A program made the translations under genes and the position numbers. A model generated the notes under the pieces. It was given only the letters and a program-made list of their open reading frames with translations. It searched no databases and was not told the DNA's origin. From positions 78,447 through 142,446 of the forward strand of contig NZ_DIXC01000060.1 in assembly GCF_002435945.1 (NCBI RefSeq): a DNA stretch of 64,000 nt, written 5' to 3'. Below are positions 9,802-18,532 of this stretch, piece after piece (within the stretch, counting starts at the first letter, position 1; the number at the start of each line of letters is the position of its first letter). Origin of the DNA: Mesotoga sp. UBA6090 (lineage in GTDB: Bacteria > Thermotogota > Thermotogae > Petrotogales > Kosmotogaceae).

Positions 9802-9802
9802 A

Positions 9803-10762
9803 TTATTTCCTCCCATTCCGATAGAAGTGCATTTCCACGACAACCCCTTTTCCTGCTTCAGAGACCACAACCATCTTGTCGGAATACCTTCTCATGTTTG
9901 GCAGGCCCATTCCGGCTCCAAAGCCAAGTTCTCGAACATGATCAGAAGCAGTTGAGAACCCTTCTTTCATCGCCTGTTCAACATTGTCTATTCCTCTTCC
10001 ATAGTCCTCCACCCTTACTCTAGTTACGTCTTCATCGTACCAGGCAAAGATGTAACCCTCACTTCCACTATGGATCACAACATTGACTTCAGCTTCGTAA
10101 CAGGCAATCGAAACCCTTCTTATGAGGGAATCATCATCTGTCAGTGTCTTCAAGTAACTCTTTAACTTGGCAGACCCGACTCCTGCCGTGTCAATATCGG
10201 TATAATCGATGTGGTAGACGAAATCTGCGCTGGTTTTCTCAACGTAGGCACCTGAAATTAAAGACTTGTCAAACCAGTCAACGCTTCTTTCCAGCACTTC
10301 CCTTCGTCTCGTATCGTGAACGTAAATAAGTCTAAATTTGTCAAGAATCGCACCGATTATATCCTTCTTAGTGATTATGCCGAGAAGTTTTCCATTAGAA
10401 TCCACTACCGGAAATCTACCGTACCTGTAACGGTTGAATCGCTCGATTAGCATCTCAAGATTAGTCTCCGGTGAGAAAGTTACCAGGTCCCTGGTCATAT
10501 GCTTTTCTATTGGATCTGTAATGTAGTTTCCTTCCAAAGCAACAATTATGTCTTCTATGCTGACTATTCCTTCAAGCTGATTCTCAACATCGGTAATGGG
10601 AACACCCGAGATTTTGCAGATTCTCATGAGCTCCTTAGCCTGCCACATTGTTCTATCCTTGGTAAGAGTAATAACGCTTTTTATCATTATGTCTTTGGCC
10701 GTAATATCAGTGAATAAACCCCTTAGTTTATCAAGAAGATCATCTACATTCCTTTCAACCAA
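9803..10762 (-). CDS. CBS-domain protein with C-terminal GHKL ATPase domain
   Basis: 319 aa from the TTG at 10762, which has AGGAAGG 8 nt upstream and overlaps the previous stop by 8 nt; a longer in-frame version runs inside the neighbouring gene and is unlikely. Two CBS motifs fill residues ~25-150 (ISGVPITDVENQLEGIVSIEDI and YGRFPVVDSNGKLLGIITKKDI). The C-terminal ~110 residues are a HATPase_c domain: VEDYGRGID (G1) and GFGAGMGLPNMRRYSD (G2). CBS pairs usually sense adenylates, so an energy- or ligand-responsive regulator is a fair inference. Confidence 0.78.
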   Translation of the reverse strand: MVERNVDDLLDKLRGLFTDITAKDIMIKSVITLTKDRTMWQAKELMRICKISGVPITDVENQLEGIVSIEDIIVALEGNYITDPIEKHMTRDLVTFSPETNLEMLIERFNRYRYGRFPVVDSNGKLLGIITKKDIIGAILDKFRLIYVHDTRRREVLERSVDWFDKSLISGAYVEKTSADFVYHIDYTDIDTAGVGSAKLKSYLKTLTDDDSLIRRVSIACYEAEVNVVIHSGSEGYIFAWYDEDVTRVRVEDYGRGIDNVEQAMKEGFSTASDHVRELGFGAGMGLPNMRRYSDKMVVVSEAGKGVVVEMHFYRNGRK

Positions 10763-11117
10763 GCTGCTTACCTTCCTCAAGAGAATCTCCAAGACCCTCT
10801 CTGAATAGGATCCCGCAGGCTCTATACATCGACATCCTTGCATGAACCAGAGGCATGTCGAGTTCCTGAGCCAGCTCAATAGTGGTCTCAGGAACATTTC
10901 TCTTTCTTATAATGACTACCGCTGCAGCTCCTACCACAGAAGCCGTTCTAACACATTGAGGGGAGTTCAAACCCGTCACCAGAATCATTCCGGGGCCTCC
11001 AAAAGCCAGTACGTCACTCATCAAATCGGCAGCCCCCACTGACTCTATCTCAGGATCTTCATCTTTGATGGTGAGAACTTCACTTTCGAGCAACTGGATG
11101 ATTTTGGACAACCTCAT
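10755..11117 (-). CDS. DRTGG-domain protein
   Basis: 120 aa, starting MRLSKIIQLLESEVL. The Gly/Ala-rich stretch VGAAAVVIIRKRNVPE resembles the paralogue at 9466-9801, pointing to duplication within the module. It overlaps thyX by 4 nt (ATGA) and the CBS-ATPase gene by 8 nt. Presumed regulatory ligand-binding domain; no catalytic motif seen. Confidence 0.7.
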   Translation of the reverse strand: MRLSKIIQLLESEVLTIKDEDPEIESVGAADLMSDVLAFGGPGMILVTGLNSPQCVRTASVVGAAAVVIIRKRNVPETTIELAQELDMPLVHARMSMYRACGILFREGLGDSLEEGKQLG

Positions 11118-11806
11118 CCCCTAACCTCCTTGTTCAGAAGATCACCAGTGTAGTTGTGCCGAATAAAAGCATCAAACGTCACCGGACAACTGGTCTCAAG
11201 AATCTCTGCAATCGCGATTGCGTAATGCTGAATTTCTAATTGAGCGTGTGAATCTGCCCTCTGGTTGAGGAAGTTCATAATAGACCTTGCATTTATCGTC
11301 CAGTAAGCTTCCGTATACATAGAAGTTGGTAGAACAACTCTCGCCACCTCTCTTGCAACTCCCATTTCAAGGAGCTTCGAATACGCATCATAGGAGTTCT
11401 CATAAGCTTTGCTGATAATCTCGATCGCCGTTTCATTCAGCGCCTTGTCGTCACTAACAACAGAGCCCTGCCTGTTGTCTTTATCGGGGATTCTAATTTC
11501 GCTCGGCAGATACCATTCTTCAGAGAACTTCGTATATCTACCACTCCGCTCGTTGATAGACGCTATCCTGTGCCGAACAAGTTGTCTCATAACAAAGATC
11601 GGAAGTTTCAAATGGAATTTGAACACAATGTGTTCAAAGGGCGAATGATGACCGTTTTTCATCAAATAGTGGATTAGGCGATCGTCTCTTTCCTTGTTTG
11701 TTAATCCCTTGCCGTAGCTAGTTCTTGCAGCTTGAACCACAGAGTAGTCATCACCCATCTGATCCACTAGCTCAACAAAACCTTTATCTAGAACATCAAT
11801 CCTCAT
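11114..11806 (-). CDS. thyX: Flavin-dependent thymidylate synthase
   Basis: Makes dTMP from dUMP using methylenetetrahydrofolate, FAD and NADPH. 230 aa, usual length. The ThyX motif RHRxxSxNxxSxR is exact (RHRIASINERSGR, about residues 78-90), and SPFEHIVFKFH precedes it. No thyA is in the window. It overlaps the TPR gene by 11 nt and the DRTGG gene by 4 nt. TrmFO, another methylenetetrahydrofolate user, lies three genes upstream. Confidence 0.96.
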   Translation of the reverse strand: MRIDVLDKGFVELVDQMGDDYSVVQAARTSYGKGLTNKERDDRLIHYLMKNGHHSPFEHIVFKFHLKLPIFVMRQLVRHRIASINERSGRYTKFSEEWYLPSEIRIPDKDNRQGSVVSDDKALNETAIEIISKAYENSYDAYSKLLEMGVAREVARVVLPTSMYTEAYWTINARSIMNFLNQRADSHAQLEIQHYAIAIAEILETSCPVTFDAFIRHNYTGDLLNKEVRG

Positions 11807-12968
11807 TGTTTCCTCCGTCTTCTCTCATTGCCTTCCGTTCTTGTGAACTCTTTCTCTTTCTACTAACGTATTCTAACAGAAAGAGTCCTATAACTACTAC
11901 CGCCGTCAGCGGGACCACAGTAACAAGTGCCAACTCAAAGATCGCTCTTCTTCTCAGTTCCTTCAAGGCGGAGTTTACTTCGTCATCGGAATCTTCATAA
12001 CCACTCAGCTGGAGATAGAATCTTGCAAGATCATAGTAGTCTCGATCTTTTGTCTTATAATACGCCATTCCAAGATTTCTGACGGCCCGCGAATTGTTGG
12101 ACCAGAATCTTACTGACTCTTGATATCGCTCAATGGCTCCATCAAAATCGCCTTCTTCAAGTTTCAGGTCTCCAATTACCAAGGAGGCGTTGGAAGCAAA
12201 TCTAGGTGGAATCTTATTCAGATCAAGATCTTCGAGGATCTCAACACCTGCCAGAGATTCTCCAGTTTTAATGTACGACATTGCAGCGTAGTATCTTGAT
12301 AAAGGATCTTCTGCTCCCAGCGTCAAAAAATCTTCTATTACAAGTTCATCAAGTCCCGACACAAATTCACTCTCTATCAGATCATCTCCAAGCAATCCCT
12401 CAATATTCTCAGAGAATATTGTCTCGCGAATTTCTAAAAGTCTCTGGACGTCCTTTGAACTGCCGCTCGAATATAGCTCCAAAAGAGCTTTGTAAGGAAA
12501 GTACTGACCAGGTCGATCATCAATCAACTCGTTGGCAATCTCTTCGATCTTTTTCGCTGACCTGGGATCCCTTGTGTCGATCCAGTCGTAGAAGAAAGTT
12601 CTCAAGGAAATTGCTTTGATCAGATCATCATTGCTCGCAGAAGAATAAAGCATGTTTAATGCCGAGACGGTGGATACGAAAACCAGTTCTTCTACTATCT
12701 GCAGACCTTCCTGCAGCTGCGGAGAAAGAAGATTCGCTTCAAGACCTGAATAGAGGTTGGTGAACCACACTTTGTAATTCGGCTGAATTGTCTCTCTGTA
12801 TTTGAGCCCAATTGCTATGGCCAGAAAGGCCTCCGCTTCTGGATCACGGCTATCTAATGACTGCAATTCAATTAGGTACTCTTTGGAAAGGAGAAGATTG
12901 ACGTTGTCAACCGCAAAGGCGAGAGCCAAAACGGTCAAAACAATCACAACTGCCGCCACACGCTTCAT
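11796..12968 (-). CDS. TPR-like exported/membrane-anchored protein
   Basis: 390 aa of unknown function. An N-terminal signal sequence (MKRVAAVVIVLTVLALAFA) is followed by an all-helical region. Its clearest repeat unit, near residues 255-310, is tetratricopeptide-like (DLKLEEGDFDGAIERYQESVRFW, then AVRNLGMAYYKTKD). A single C-terminal membrane helix (ALVTVVPLTAVVVIGLFLL) is followed by a basic, charged tail, so the TPR part should lie outside the membrane. It may scaffold an envelope complex. It overlaps manA by 4 nt. Confidence 0.7.
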   Translation of the reverse strand: MKRVAAVVIVLTVLALAFAVDNVNLLLSKEYLIELQSLDSRDPEAEAFLAIAIGLKYRETIQPNYKVWFTNLYSGLEANLLSPQLQEGLQIVEELVFVSTVSALNMLYSSASNDDLIKAISLRTFFYDWIDTRDPRSAKKIEEIANELIDDRPGQYFPYKALLELYSSGSSKDVQRLLEIRETIFSENIEGLLGDDLIESEFVSGLDELVIEDFLTLGAEDPLSRYYAAMSYIKTGESLAGVEILEDLDLNKIPPRFASNASLVIGDLKLEEGDFDGAIERYQESVRFWSNNSRAVRNLGMAYYKTKDRDYYDLARFYLQLSGYEDSDDEVNSALKELRRRAIFELALVTVVPLTAVVVIGLFLLEYVSRKRKSSQERKAMREDGGNNED

Positions 12969-13759
12969 ATCGCCTCACTCCAGAACGGACCTAGAGTAAC
13001 CGCAAGAAACTCTGTCTCCATCTCCAATAGGTCATTAATAACAACGTATAAACTGGGTTTATCTCCGATTGTTATACAGATTCCCTTTCCGGAGAAAGAA
13101 TCAGTCTTCTCGATCGAGAAATACTCCCACTCAAAACGCTTCATTCGCTCCTTTAAAGTGGGCATAAGTAAGGGTCTGCTAGCATGCAGTGCTCTCTCGA
13201 GGTTCAGTTCCCGCCCCCTATTCCAGTCAAAGAGCCTGTAAGTAATGTCACTGTTTTGCTGAATCTCTATGAGCTTCGAACCCGGTCCTATTGCATGTAC
13301 AATGCCGGCAGGCAGGGACAAAAGATCTCCTCGTCTCAAGTGTATATGATTCAGGTCTTTTTCTCTGATGTCATGGATTGACCTTTCTCTTTCCTTCATT
13401 CCCGCAAGAACCTGGCCTTCCCCAAGGAAGTACCAGCACTCGCTTTTTCCCCAGGGCTCTCCTTCATGGAGTTTAGCAAGTTCATCGTCAGGGTGGACCT
13501 GCACTGATAGCCATTCATTAGCAGAGATATACTTCACCATCAGTGGAAATCTCGGCAAAGTATGTCCTACTAATTCCTCCACAATATTCTCTGGATAAAC
13601 TGTTGTCGAGTTCACTACCAAGCGCGTTTTCATGTTTTCAATATCAGACAGAAGCCAGACCTCACCAATAGGCTCCTTTGAAGCAATACCGTAAAGTCTG
13701 TTCAAGTCCCGGTCACCCCAAGGCCTTGGCGAAAAAACCGGCTCACTGATGAGAATCAT
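12965..13759 (-). CDS. manA: Mannose-6-phosphate isomerase, type I
   Basis: Zn enzyme interconverting mannose 6-phosphate and fructose 6-phosphate. 264 aa, at the short end for the family. Signatures are the start PVFSPRPWGDRDLNRLYG, the metal-site segment VQVHPDDELA, and LPAGIVHAIGPGSKLIEIQQNSDITYR with further ligand and catalytic residues. It overlaps trmFO by 4 nt and the TPR gene by 4 nt. Confidence 0.9.
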   Translation of the reverse strand: MILISEPVFSPRPWGDRDLNRLYGIASKEPIGEVWLLSDIENMKTRLVVNSTTVYPENIVEELVGHTLPRFPLMVKYISANEWLSVQVHPDDELAKLHEGEPWGKSECWYFLGEGQVLAGMKERERSIHDIREKDLNHIHLRRGDLLSLPAGIVHAIGPGSKLIEIQQNSDITYRLFDWNRGRELNLERALHASRPLLMPTLKERMKRFEWEYFSIEKTDSFSGKGICITIGDKPSLYVVINDLLEMETEFLAVTLGPFWSEAI

Positions 13760-15054
13760 CTCTCTACCCCTTCCAGAAAGCGCTGCATTTCCTCCTGCGC
13801 TCTAATTACCTTCACTCTGTTCTTTTCTCTCCTGTTCCTTATTTTGATCTCAGGAAGCAAACCGAAATTCGCATACACAGGTTTCAGAGGACTCCTACCC
13901 GAGACTGTGACATGATGGATTAATCCGCCTATCATAGTCTCACTGGGGGGAATAAAGGTCTGGCAACCATGAACAAAACGATTTACATTCATCGCTACAA
14001 TCCTACCAGAGACTATTGCCTCAACATATCCCTCGAGGCCACTGATCTGTCCTGCGAAGAACAAACCCCTCTTGATCTTGGATTGTAGATCTGGGTTCAG
14101 AAGCCTCGGTGAGTCAAGAAATGTGTTCCTGTGCATTACCCCGTACCTAACAATATCAACGGCTCTCAGGGCAGGTATAAGTGAGAGAATTCTCTTCTGT
14201 TCATTCCACTTGAGTCTTGTTTGAAAGCCTACAATGCCTAATAAGGAACCGGAAATGTTTTCCTTCCTGAGTTGCACAACCGCATACGGTTCTTTACCTG
14301 TAACGGGCTCGATCAATCCGACAGGCTTCATAGGACCATATCGAAGCGCATCGATCCCGCTTCGCGCAATCTCTTCAAAAGGTTGACATCGTTCAAAGAG
14401 AAAACTATCTGTAAAATTCTCAACCTCTGCCACTTCCGCCATCACTAGTTCTTTCCAGAAAACCTCATAATCCTCCCTGGAAAGCGGACAATTCACATAG
14501 TCACCGTCCAATGCATATCGATCCGCGACAAACGCCCGCGAAAAATCAACTGAGTCTGCAGCAACTATTGGAGCAACCGCATCAAAAAAGAAGAGCGAAT
14601 CTCCAAACAACTCAGCAAGAAAGTCTTCGAGACAACCGGAAGTTAGAGGGCCAGTACAGACGATATTAACCGATTCATCTAGGCAAAGTGAACAGATCTC
14701 TTGTCTCTTAATTTCGATCAAAGGATGGTTTTCTATTCTACTGGAGACTTCTTCTGCAAATGTCTCCCGGTTTACTGCGAGCGCCTTCCCTGCAGGAACT
14801 CTGTGATGATGAGCAATCTGGAGAAGTCGAGATCCCAACTTACATCCTTCTTCCTTGAGCAAACCCGATGCGTTTTCCAGAGATTCAGATTTGAACGAGT
14901 TACTGCAAACTAGTTCCGCAAAGTTATCCGTGTGATGAACCTCAGTATTTTTGGCCGGCCTCATCTCGTAAAGAACCACTTCATTCCCAAAATCGGCGAG
15001 ACTAAGCGCGGCTTCAGAACCGGCAAGTCCTCCCCCAATAACATTTATTCTCAT
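13756..15054 (-). CDS. trmFO: Methylenetetrahydrofolate-tRNA-(uracil-54-C5)-methyltransferase
   Basis: Folate- and FAD-dependent enzyme forming m5U54 in the tRNA T-loop. 432 aa, normal. The N-terminus is the FAD-binding GxGLAGSEAA Rossmann motif (MRINVIGGGLAGSEAAL), followed by the family-specific YEMRP and FAELVCSNSFKS. The C-terminal part has LFFAGQISGLEGYVEA. Overlaps its neighbours by 4 nt on both sides. Confidence 0.96.
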   Translation of the reverse strand: MRINVIGGGLAGSEAALSLADFGNEVVLYEMRPAKNTEVHHTDNFAELVCSNSFKSESLENASGLLKEEGCKLGSRLLQIAHHHRVPAGKALAVNRETFAEEVSSRIENHPLIEIKRQEICSLCLDESVNIVCTGPLTSGCLEDFLAELFGDSLFFFDAVAPIVAADSVDFSRAFVADRYALDGDYVNCPLSREDYEVFWKELVMAEVAEVENFTDSFLFERCQPFEEIARSGIDALRYGPMKPVGLIEPVTGKEPYAVVQLRKENISGSLLGIVGFQTRLKWNEQKRILSLIPALRAVDIVRYGVMHRNTFLDSPRLLNPDLQSKIKRGLFFAGQISGLEGYVEAIVSGRIVAMNVNRFVHGCQTFIPPSETMIGGLIHHVTVSGRSPLKPVYANFGLLPEIKIRNRREKNRVKVIRAQEEMQRFLEGVER

Positions 15055-15947
15055 TTAAGATCTCTTCCCAGTTTATGCGTTCTGTAGTATCTGAAGACCG
15101 CTTCTTGATAGTATCCTCCATACGGCGCAAATGAATTCATTCCAAACTGCATTAGCTTCTTTGTAGAACCGCTAAAGGCGAACAAATCCTTCATAACCCT
15201 GCTAATCCATATATCAACTGGAAATGCACCAAGTTCGCCATAAGAAAAGAGAATTACACAGCTTCCCACTTTGTAACCAATACCATCATGTTTTGTCAGC
15301 TCTTCAAGCTTCTCTTCAACTGTCAGAGTTGAAAGCTCTGAAAAGTATGATTCATTCTCGATTTTCGAAAAGAGCTTCAGCAGCCATGGAACTCTGAAAC
15401 CAATCTTTAGGTCGATCAAAGCTTCCTCTGAAATTTTCTTCAACTGGCTCAGTGAAGGAAAGCCATAGTAGCTTTCTCCACAAAAATCAATTCTGTTCTC
15501 AGGAAAGAGTTCAGATAACTTGTCGCTCATCCAGCGAATCATGGGTATGCTGTTGCGAGTTGAAAGGATGTATTCAACAACCATTTCAAATGAATCCTGT
15601 CTGAGAATACGTAGCCCGGAGGCTTCAGCCAGAGCCTTCTCAGAGACAGCTCTGACTTTCAAGTCGAAAGCTCGAAGTCTTTTTTCCAGAGTTGAATGAA
15701 TCAACTGCAAATCATCTTCAAGACCAAGATAGGATTCAATCCCCGAGTAGACGTCTCTTCCCAGCAAAGATTTCGAAGAGGATCTCACTATGATGCCCTC
15801 GGAATTCTCTTTCAAGAAAAGAACAGTATCACGAACGACACCTTTCCACCACTCTCCGTCTTTTAGCCAACGAAAAGTCTGACCACAATCTAGCGTCGAA
15901 TCAAGATCGATCTGTCGTCCTGTAGTTCGCAAAACAAATTCAATCAT
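15051..15947 (-). CDS. 8-oxoguanine DNA glycosylase/AP lyase (OGG1-like, HhH-GPD)
   Basis: 298 aa, size of bacterial OGG1 (Clostridium-type). The OGG1 N-terminal domain is seen as DLDSTLDCGQTFRW. The helix-hairpin-helix plus catalytic segment is HDGIGYKVGSCVILFSYG...AFPVDIWI, with the Schiff-base lysine at about 226 and the catalytic Asp at about 245. It should excise 8-oxoguanine opposite C and nick the abasic site. It is part of the overlapping run and next to an unknown 101-aa gene. Confidence 0.88.
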   Translation of the reverse strand: MIEFVLRTTGRQIDLDSTLDCGQTFRWLKDGEWWKGVVRDTVLFLKENSEGIIVRSSSKSLLGRDVYSGIESYLGLEDDLQLIHSTLEKRLRAFDLKVRAVSEKALAEASGLRILRQDSFEMVVEYILSTRNSIPMIRWMSDKLSELFPENRIDFCGESYYGFPSLSQLKKISEEALIDLKIGFRVPWLLKLFSKIENESYFSELSTLTVEEKLEELTKHDGIGYKVGSCVILFSYGELGAFPVDIWISRVMKDLFAFSGSTKKLMQFGMNSFAPYGGYYQEAVFRYYRTHKLGRDLK

Positions 15948-16249
15948 AAATCGACCTCATAGAACTTGATTACCGTTCTCAGAAGCCTGTATGCGTTGTC
16001 TTCAAGGAACTCTCCAAGCACTATCAAATAGCACCTCTCTATAGTATCTTCCAGATAAAGAGCGGTAATCTTGATTCCATCAACCACCGTTGAACTTCTT
16101 GAACCTGTGGCTTTCGAAAGATCAAGAACAAGCTTTGGGACTTCGAAATCGATTTCTCCATCGTATGGGATTCCATTCTCGTCCACAAGGCGAAAGACCA
16201 TACCGCACTCTTCTCCCAGTGTTCTGATCCTTTTAGCTAAAGCATTCAT
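15944..16249 (-). CDS. Hypothetical protein
   Basis: 101 aa, not recognised. The start is taken at the ATG at 16249, which shares bases with the queH stop (TAATG) and has GGGAGAAGGAG upstream; a TTG 27 nt earlier has no site. It looks soluble and alpha/beta, with no signal peptide or cysteine cluster. The overlaps on both sides show that it belongs to the operon. Confidence 0.68.
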   Translation of the reverse strand: MNALAKRIRTLGEECGMVFRLVDENGIPYDGEIDFEVPKLVLDLSKATGSRSSTVVDGIKITALYLEDTIERCYLIVLGEFLEDNAYRLLRTVIKFYEVDL

Positions 16250-17028
16250 TACTCCTTCTCCCTGATTATTCGGCAATTGTAACTACCAGTCTTTAACCAT
16301 CTTCTATCCTCAAGTTCCGCATCTCGAATATCATCGAAAAGTGCAGAGGGTTTGACTATCGCTATTATCCTTTTCAAGTCCGAAATCTCTTCTAAATGAA
16401 TCCTGCTCCGAGGAATCACATTACCTCTGAAATTCCAGAGATCGACGAATCTCTTGAAATCCTTATCAAGCCTTTCGCGATCTCTCAAATCATTGATCTC
16501 TCTATTCCTTATTGCTTCATTTTTGCTTGGCAGACAACCGCAGTAATTCTGCCTGTAAACACCTTTCAGGAGATCTCTTAACTTATCTCTCTCTGCTCTG
16601 AAATTACCGGAAATAAACTCAATATCAAACTCTGCGGCCAACTTATCTCCTATCAGAGTTATTTGGGCGATTGACTTCCTGGGACTCGCCAGAAGCGTTG
16701 TGCTGAAACTTGAAGAACCAATCGATTTTGCTAAGCAAGCAGTCTTCCTGAGTCTGAGTTCTATACATTTTGTGCATCTGGTCCCGCCTTCATTTTCGGT
16801 ACCAAATGAATCGAGAATATCTGAGAAGTCTTCAGGAGAGTGGTTTTGTTCCGGGAGATCAAGAGCCGTTTTCTCGCATACCTTTCGCAAAGCATCGTAT
16901 CTCCTGAGGAATTCCTCACCTGGAAAGATATTCGGATTATAGAAGAATAGCTCGGATTGTCTGAGTTCCTCCCTTTTCACAACAGTACTCACCAGATCAG
17001 GTGCACAGCAGACATGAAGTAAATTCAA
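16249..17028 (-). CDS. queH: Epoxyqueuosine reductase QueH
   Basis: Last step of queuosine synthesis in tRNA, by a protein unrelated to QueG (formerly DUF208). 259 aa. Key features are the N-terminal paired cysteines in LLHVCCAPD, FYNPNIFPGEEFLRRY, the metal-binding RCTKCIELRL and NYCGCLPSKNE. The start is TTG, in a 4-nt overlap with the comEA-like gene. No other queuosine genes lie in the window. Confidence 0.93.
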   Translation of the reverse strand: MNLLHVCCAPDLVSTVVKREELRQSELFFYNPNIFPGEEFLRRYDALRKVCEKTALDLPEQNHSPEDFSDILDSFGTENEGGTRCTKCIELRLRKTACLAKSIGSSSFSTTLLASPRKSIAQITLIGDKLAAEFDIEFISGNFRAERDKLRDLLKGVYRQNYCGCLPSKNEAIRNREINDLRDRERLDKDFKRFVDLWNFRGNVIPRSRIHLEEISDLKRIIAIVKPSALFDDIRDAELEDRRWLKTGSYNCRIIREKE

Positions 17029-17795
17029 AACTCTACCAGCTCCTTAAGCCTTACAACAGTCTTTTCGCCAATGCCGCTAACCTTTATCAGATCATCATAT
17101 GAGCGAAATGGTCCGAAACTTTCCCGAAAATCTACGATTCTTTGGGCAATGGCCGGGCCGATACCGGGTAGGCGACACAGCTCTTCCAGATCAGCGGCGT
17201 TTATATTCACTTTCTTTGAACCTGCCTGTTCCTCACATCCAGGAAGAGGAAGAATGTGGGCCAAAACCTCAGTAAGTATTGAGGGACCTATACCGGGTAT
17301 TTGTAGAAGGTCTTCCTCATTCTTTATCAATCCGTTGTGTTCTCTAAATTCAATTATCGCGGCTGCTTTAGCTTCACCAATACCTGGAATACTTTGCAAG
17401 GCAAGTGCATCGGCCACGTTTATGTCAATCAAAGTAGCTTCATGTCTGGATGCAGCGGACACCCCTGAGACAGATACCATTTCTCTGAAAGCGTTCAAAG
17501 TCTTCTCACCGATACCTCTTACTAGAAGAAGATCATCAACTGAACTAAAAGAACCCACAGAAGTTCTGTAATCGATGATTGCTTTGGCCTTCGCGGGACC
17601 AATTCCTGGAAGCAACTCAAGCTCTTTCTCGCTACATGAGTTTAGATCAATCGGAAAGTCCACTGACTCTTTTTGATCAACTGTATCTTCCGGAATCTCT
17701 GTCCCTCTGTAACCCGTCAGGGCAACAAAACCCATAAGAACGAGTATTAGAATCGGTCCAATTACCTGCAACTCTTTAGCAGCTGGTTTCCTCAT
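17025..17795 (-). CDS. Membrane-anchored ComEA-like protein with three helix-hairpin-helix units
   Basis: 256 aa. An N-terminal membrane anchor (VIGPILILVLMGFVAL) is followed by three repeats of a double-HhH DNA-binding module. They start near residues 50, 123 and 197 (DLNSCSEKELELLPGIGPAKA, DINVADALALQSIPGIGEAKA, NINAADLEELCRLPGIGPAIA). ComEA of competence systems normally has one such unit, so this is an expanded version. It probably binds DNA outside the inner membrane; a role in DNA uptake is an inference. Confidence 0.85.
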   Translation of the reverse strand: MRKPAAKELQVIGPILILVLMGFVALTGYRGTEIPEDTVDQKESVDFPIDLNSCSEKELELLPGIGPAKAKAIIDYRTSVGSFSSVDDLLLVRGIGEKTLNAFREMVSVSGVSAASRHEATLIDINVADALALQSIPGIGEAKAAAIIEFREHNGLIKNEEDLLQIPGIGPSILTEVLAHILPLPGCEEQAGSKKVNINAADLEELCRLPGIGPAIAQRIVDFRESFGPFRSYDDLIKVSGIGEKTVVRLKELVEF

Positions 17796-18532
17796 CTTAG
17801 CTGCCTCGGGAATCTGTCCGTGATATTCCAGCCGGTTGTTCTCTGGAGCGCCTGAACATCAACCGTTGAAGAATACTCTCTTGCAGTTGTTGCGTCGGGA
17901 AAAACTCCAAGAATCGCCGCATAGAATGTTCTTCCATCAGCAGTGACTGATTTGTACACAAAAGCGGGAAACCCCATACTCCTAAGGTCCATGACTTGCG
18001 GAGCAATTCCATCGGAAACTGTATGAGAAACCAGCTGGATTCCGTATGCAGTTTTCGAATCATAAAGTCCAGCAAGCGGGTTTTCACCTAGAAACATCAC
18101 ACCAAAACGGTCGCCCACTCGTGTAATAAAATACTTGCCGAGACCCTTTTCCACGCACAACTTGAATGCTGTCTCTTCTTCCACCACAACGTATCCAAAT
18201 TCCGAGCCTTCAGCCAGAAAGTCAAATGAGTTAATTATCAACCTTCGGTAATCGAAAGTCTCAAGGAAGAAGTTCTGGGTTTCAGGAATAGCTATTGTCT
18301 CTCTTATAACTTGTGTACCCGTTGGAAGGTTTACAGGGTTTTCTTCCATCTCAGGCTGATCGACTGTGGGAGAAAGAACTGAATTGCGGATTTCTTCAAT
18401 TATGAGTTCCGCCCTCTTGTTTTCTTCCCTGAGTATTATCGCGTAACCACCGAGTGTGAGAACTATCGCAGATAAACCAAGGACCACAACAATCAGAGCC
18501 TTCAAAACATAATCGTGCGATGCTTCTTTCAT
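17792..18532 (-). CDS. Single-pass membrane protein with SPOR-like C-terminus
   Basis: 246 aa from the ATG at 18532, in an ATGA overlap with the AroB-like gene; an upstream in-frame start at 18556 lies inside that gene. A membrane helix (ALIVVVLGLSAIVLTLGGYAII) is followed by a charged helix and a globular part. The last ~60 residues (QVMDLRSMGFPAFVYKSVTADGRTFYAAILG) resemble a SPOR peptidoglycan-binding fold. Placement just before the ComEA-like gene and downstream of minC would fit an envelope or septum role, but this is not shown. Confidence 0.6.
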   Translation of the reverse strand: MKEASHDYVLKALIVVVLGLSAIVLTLGGYAIILREENKRAELIIEEIRNSVLSPTVDQPEMEENPVNLPTGTQVIRETIAIPETQNFFLETFDYRRLIINSFDFLAEGSEFGYVVVEEETAFKLCVEKGLGKYFITRVGDRFGVMFLGENPLAGLYDSKTAYGIQLVSHTVSDGIAPQVMDLRSMGFPAFVYKSVTADGRTFYAAILGVFPDATTAREYSSTVDVQALQRTTGWNITDRFPRQLR

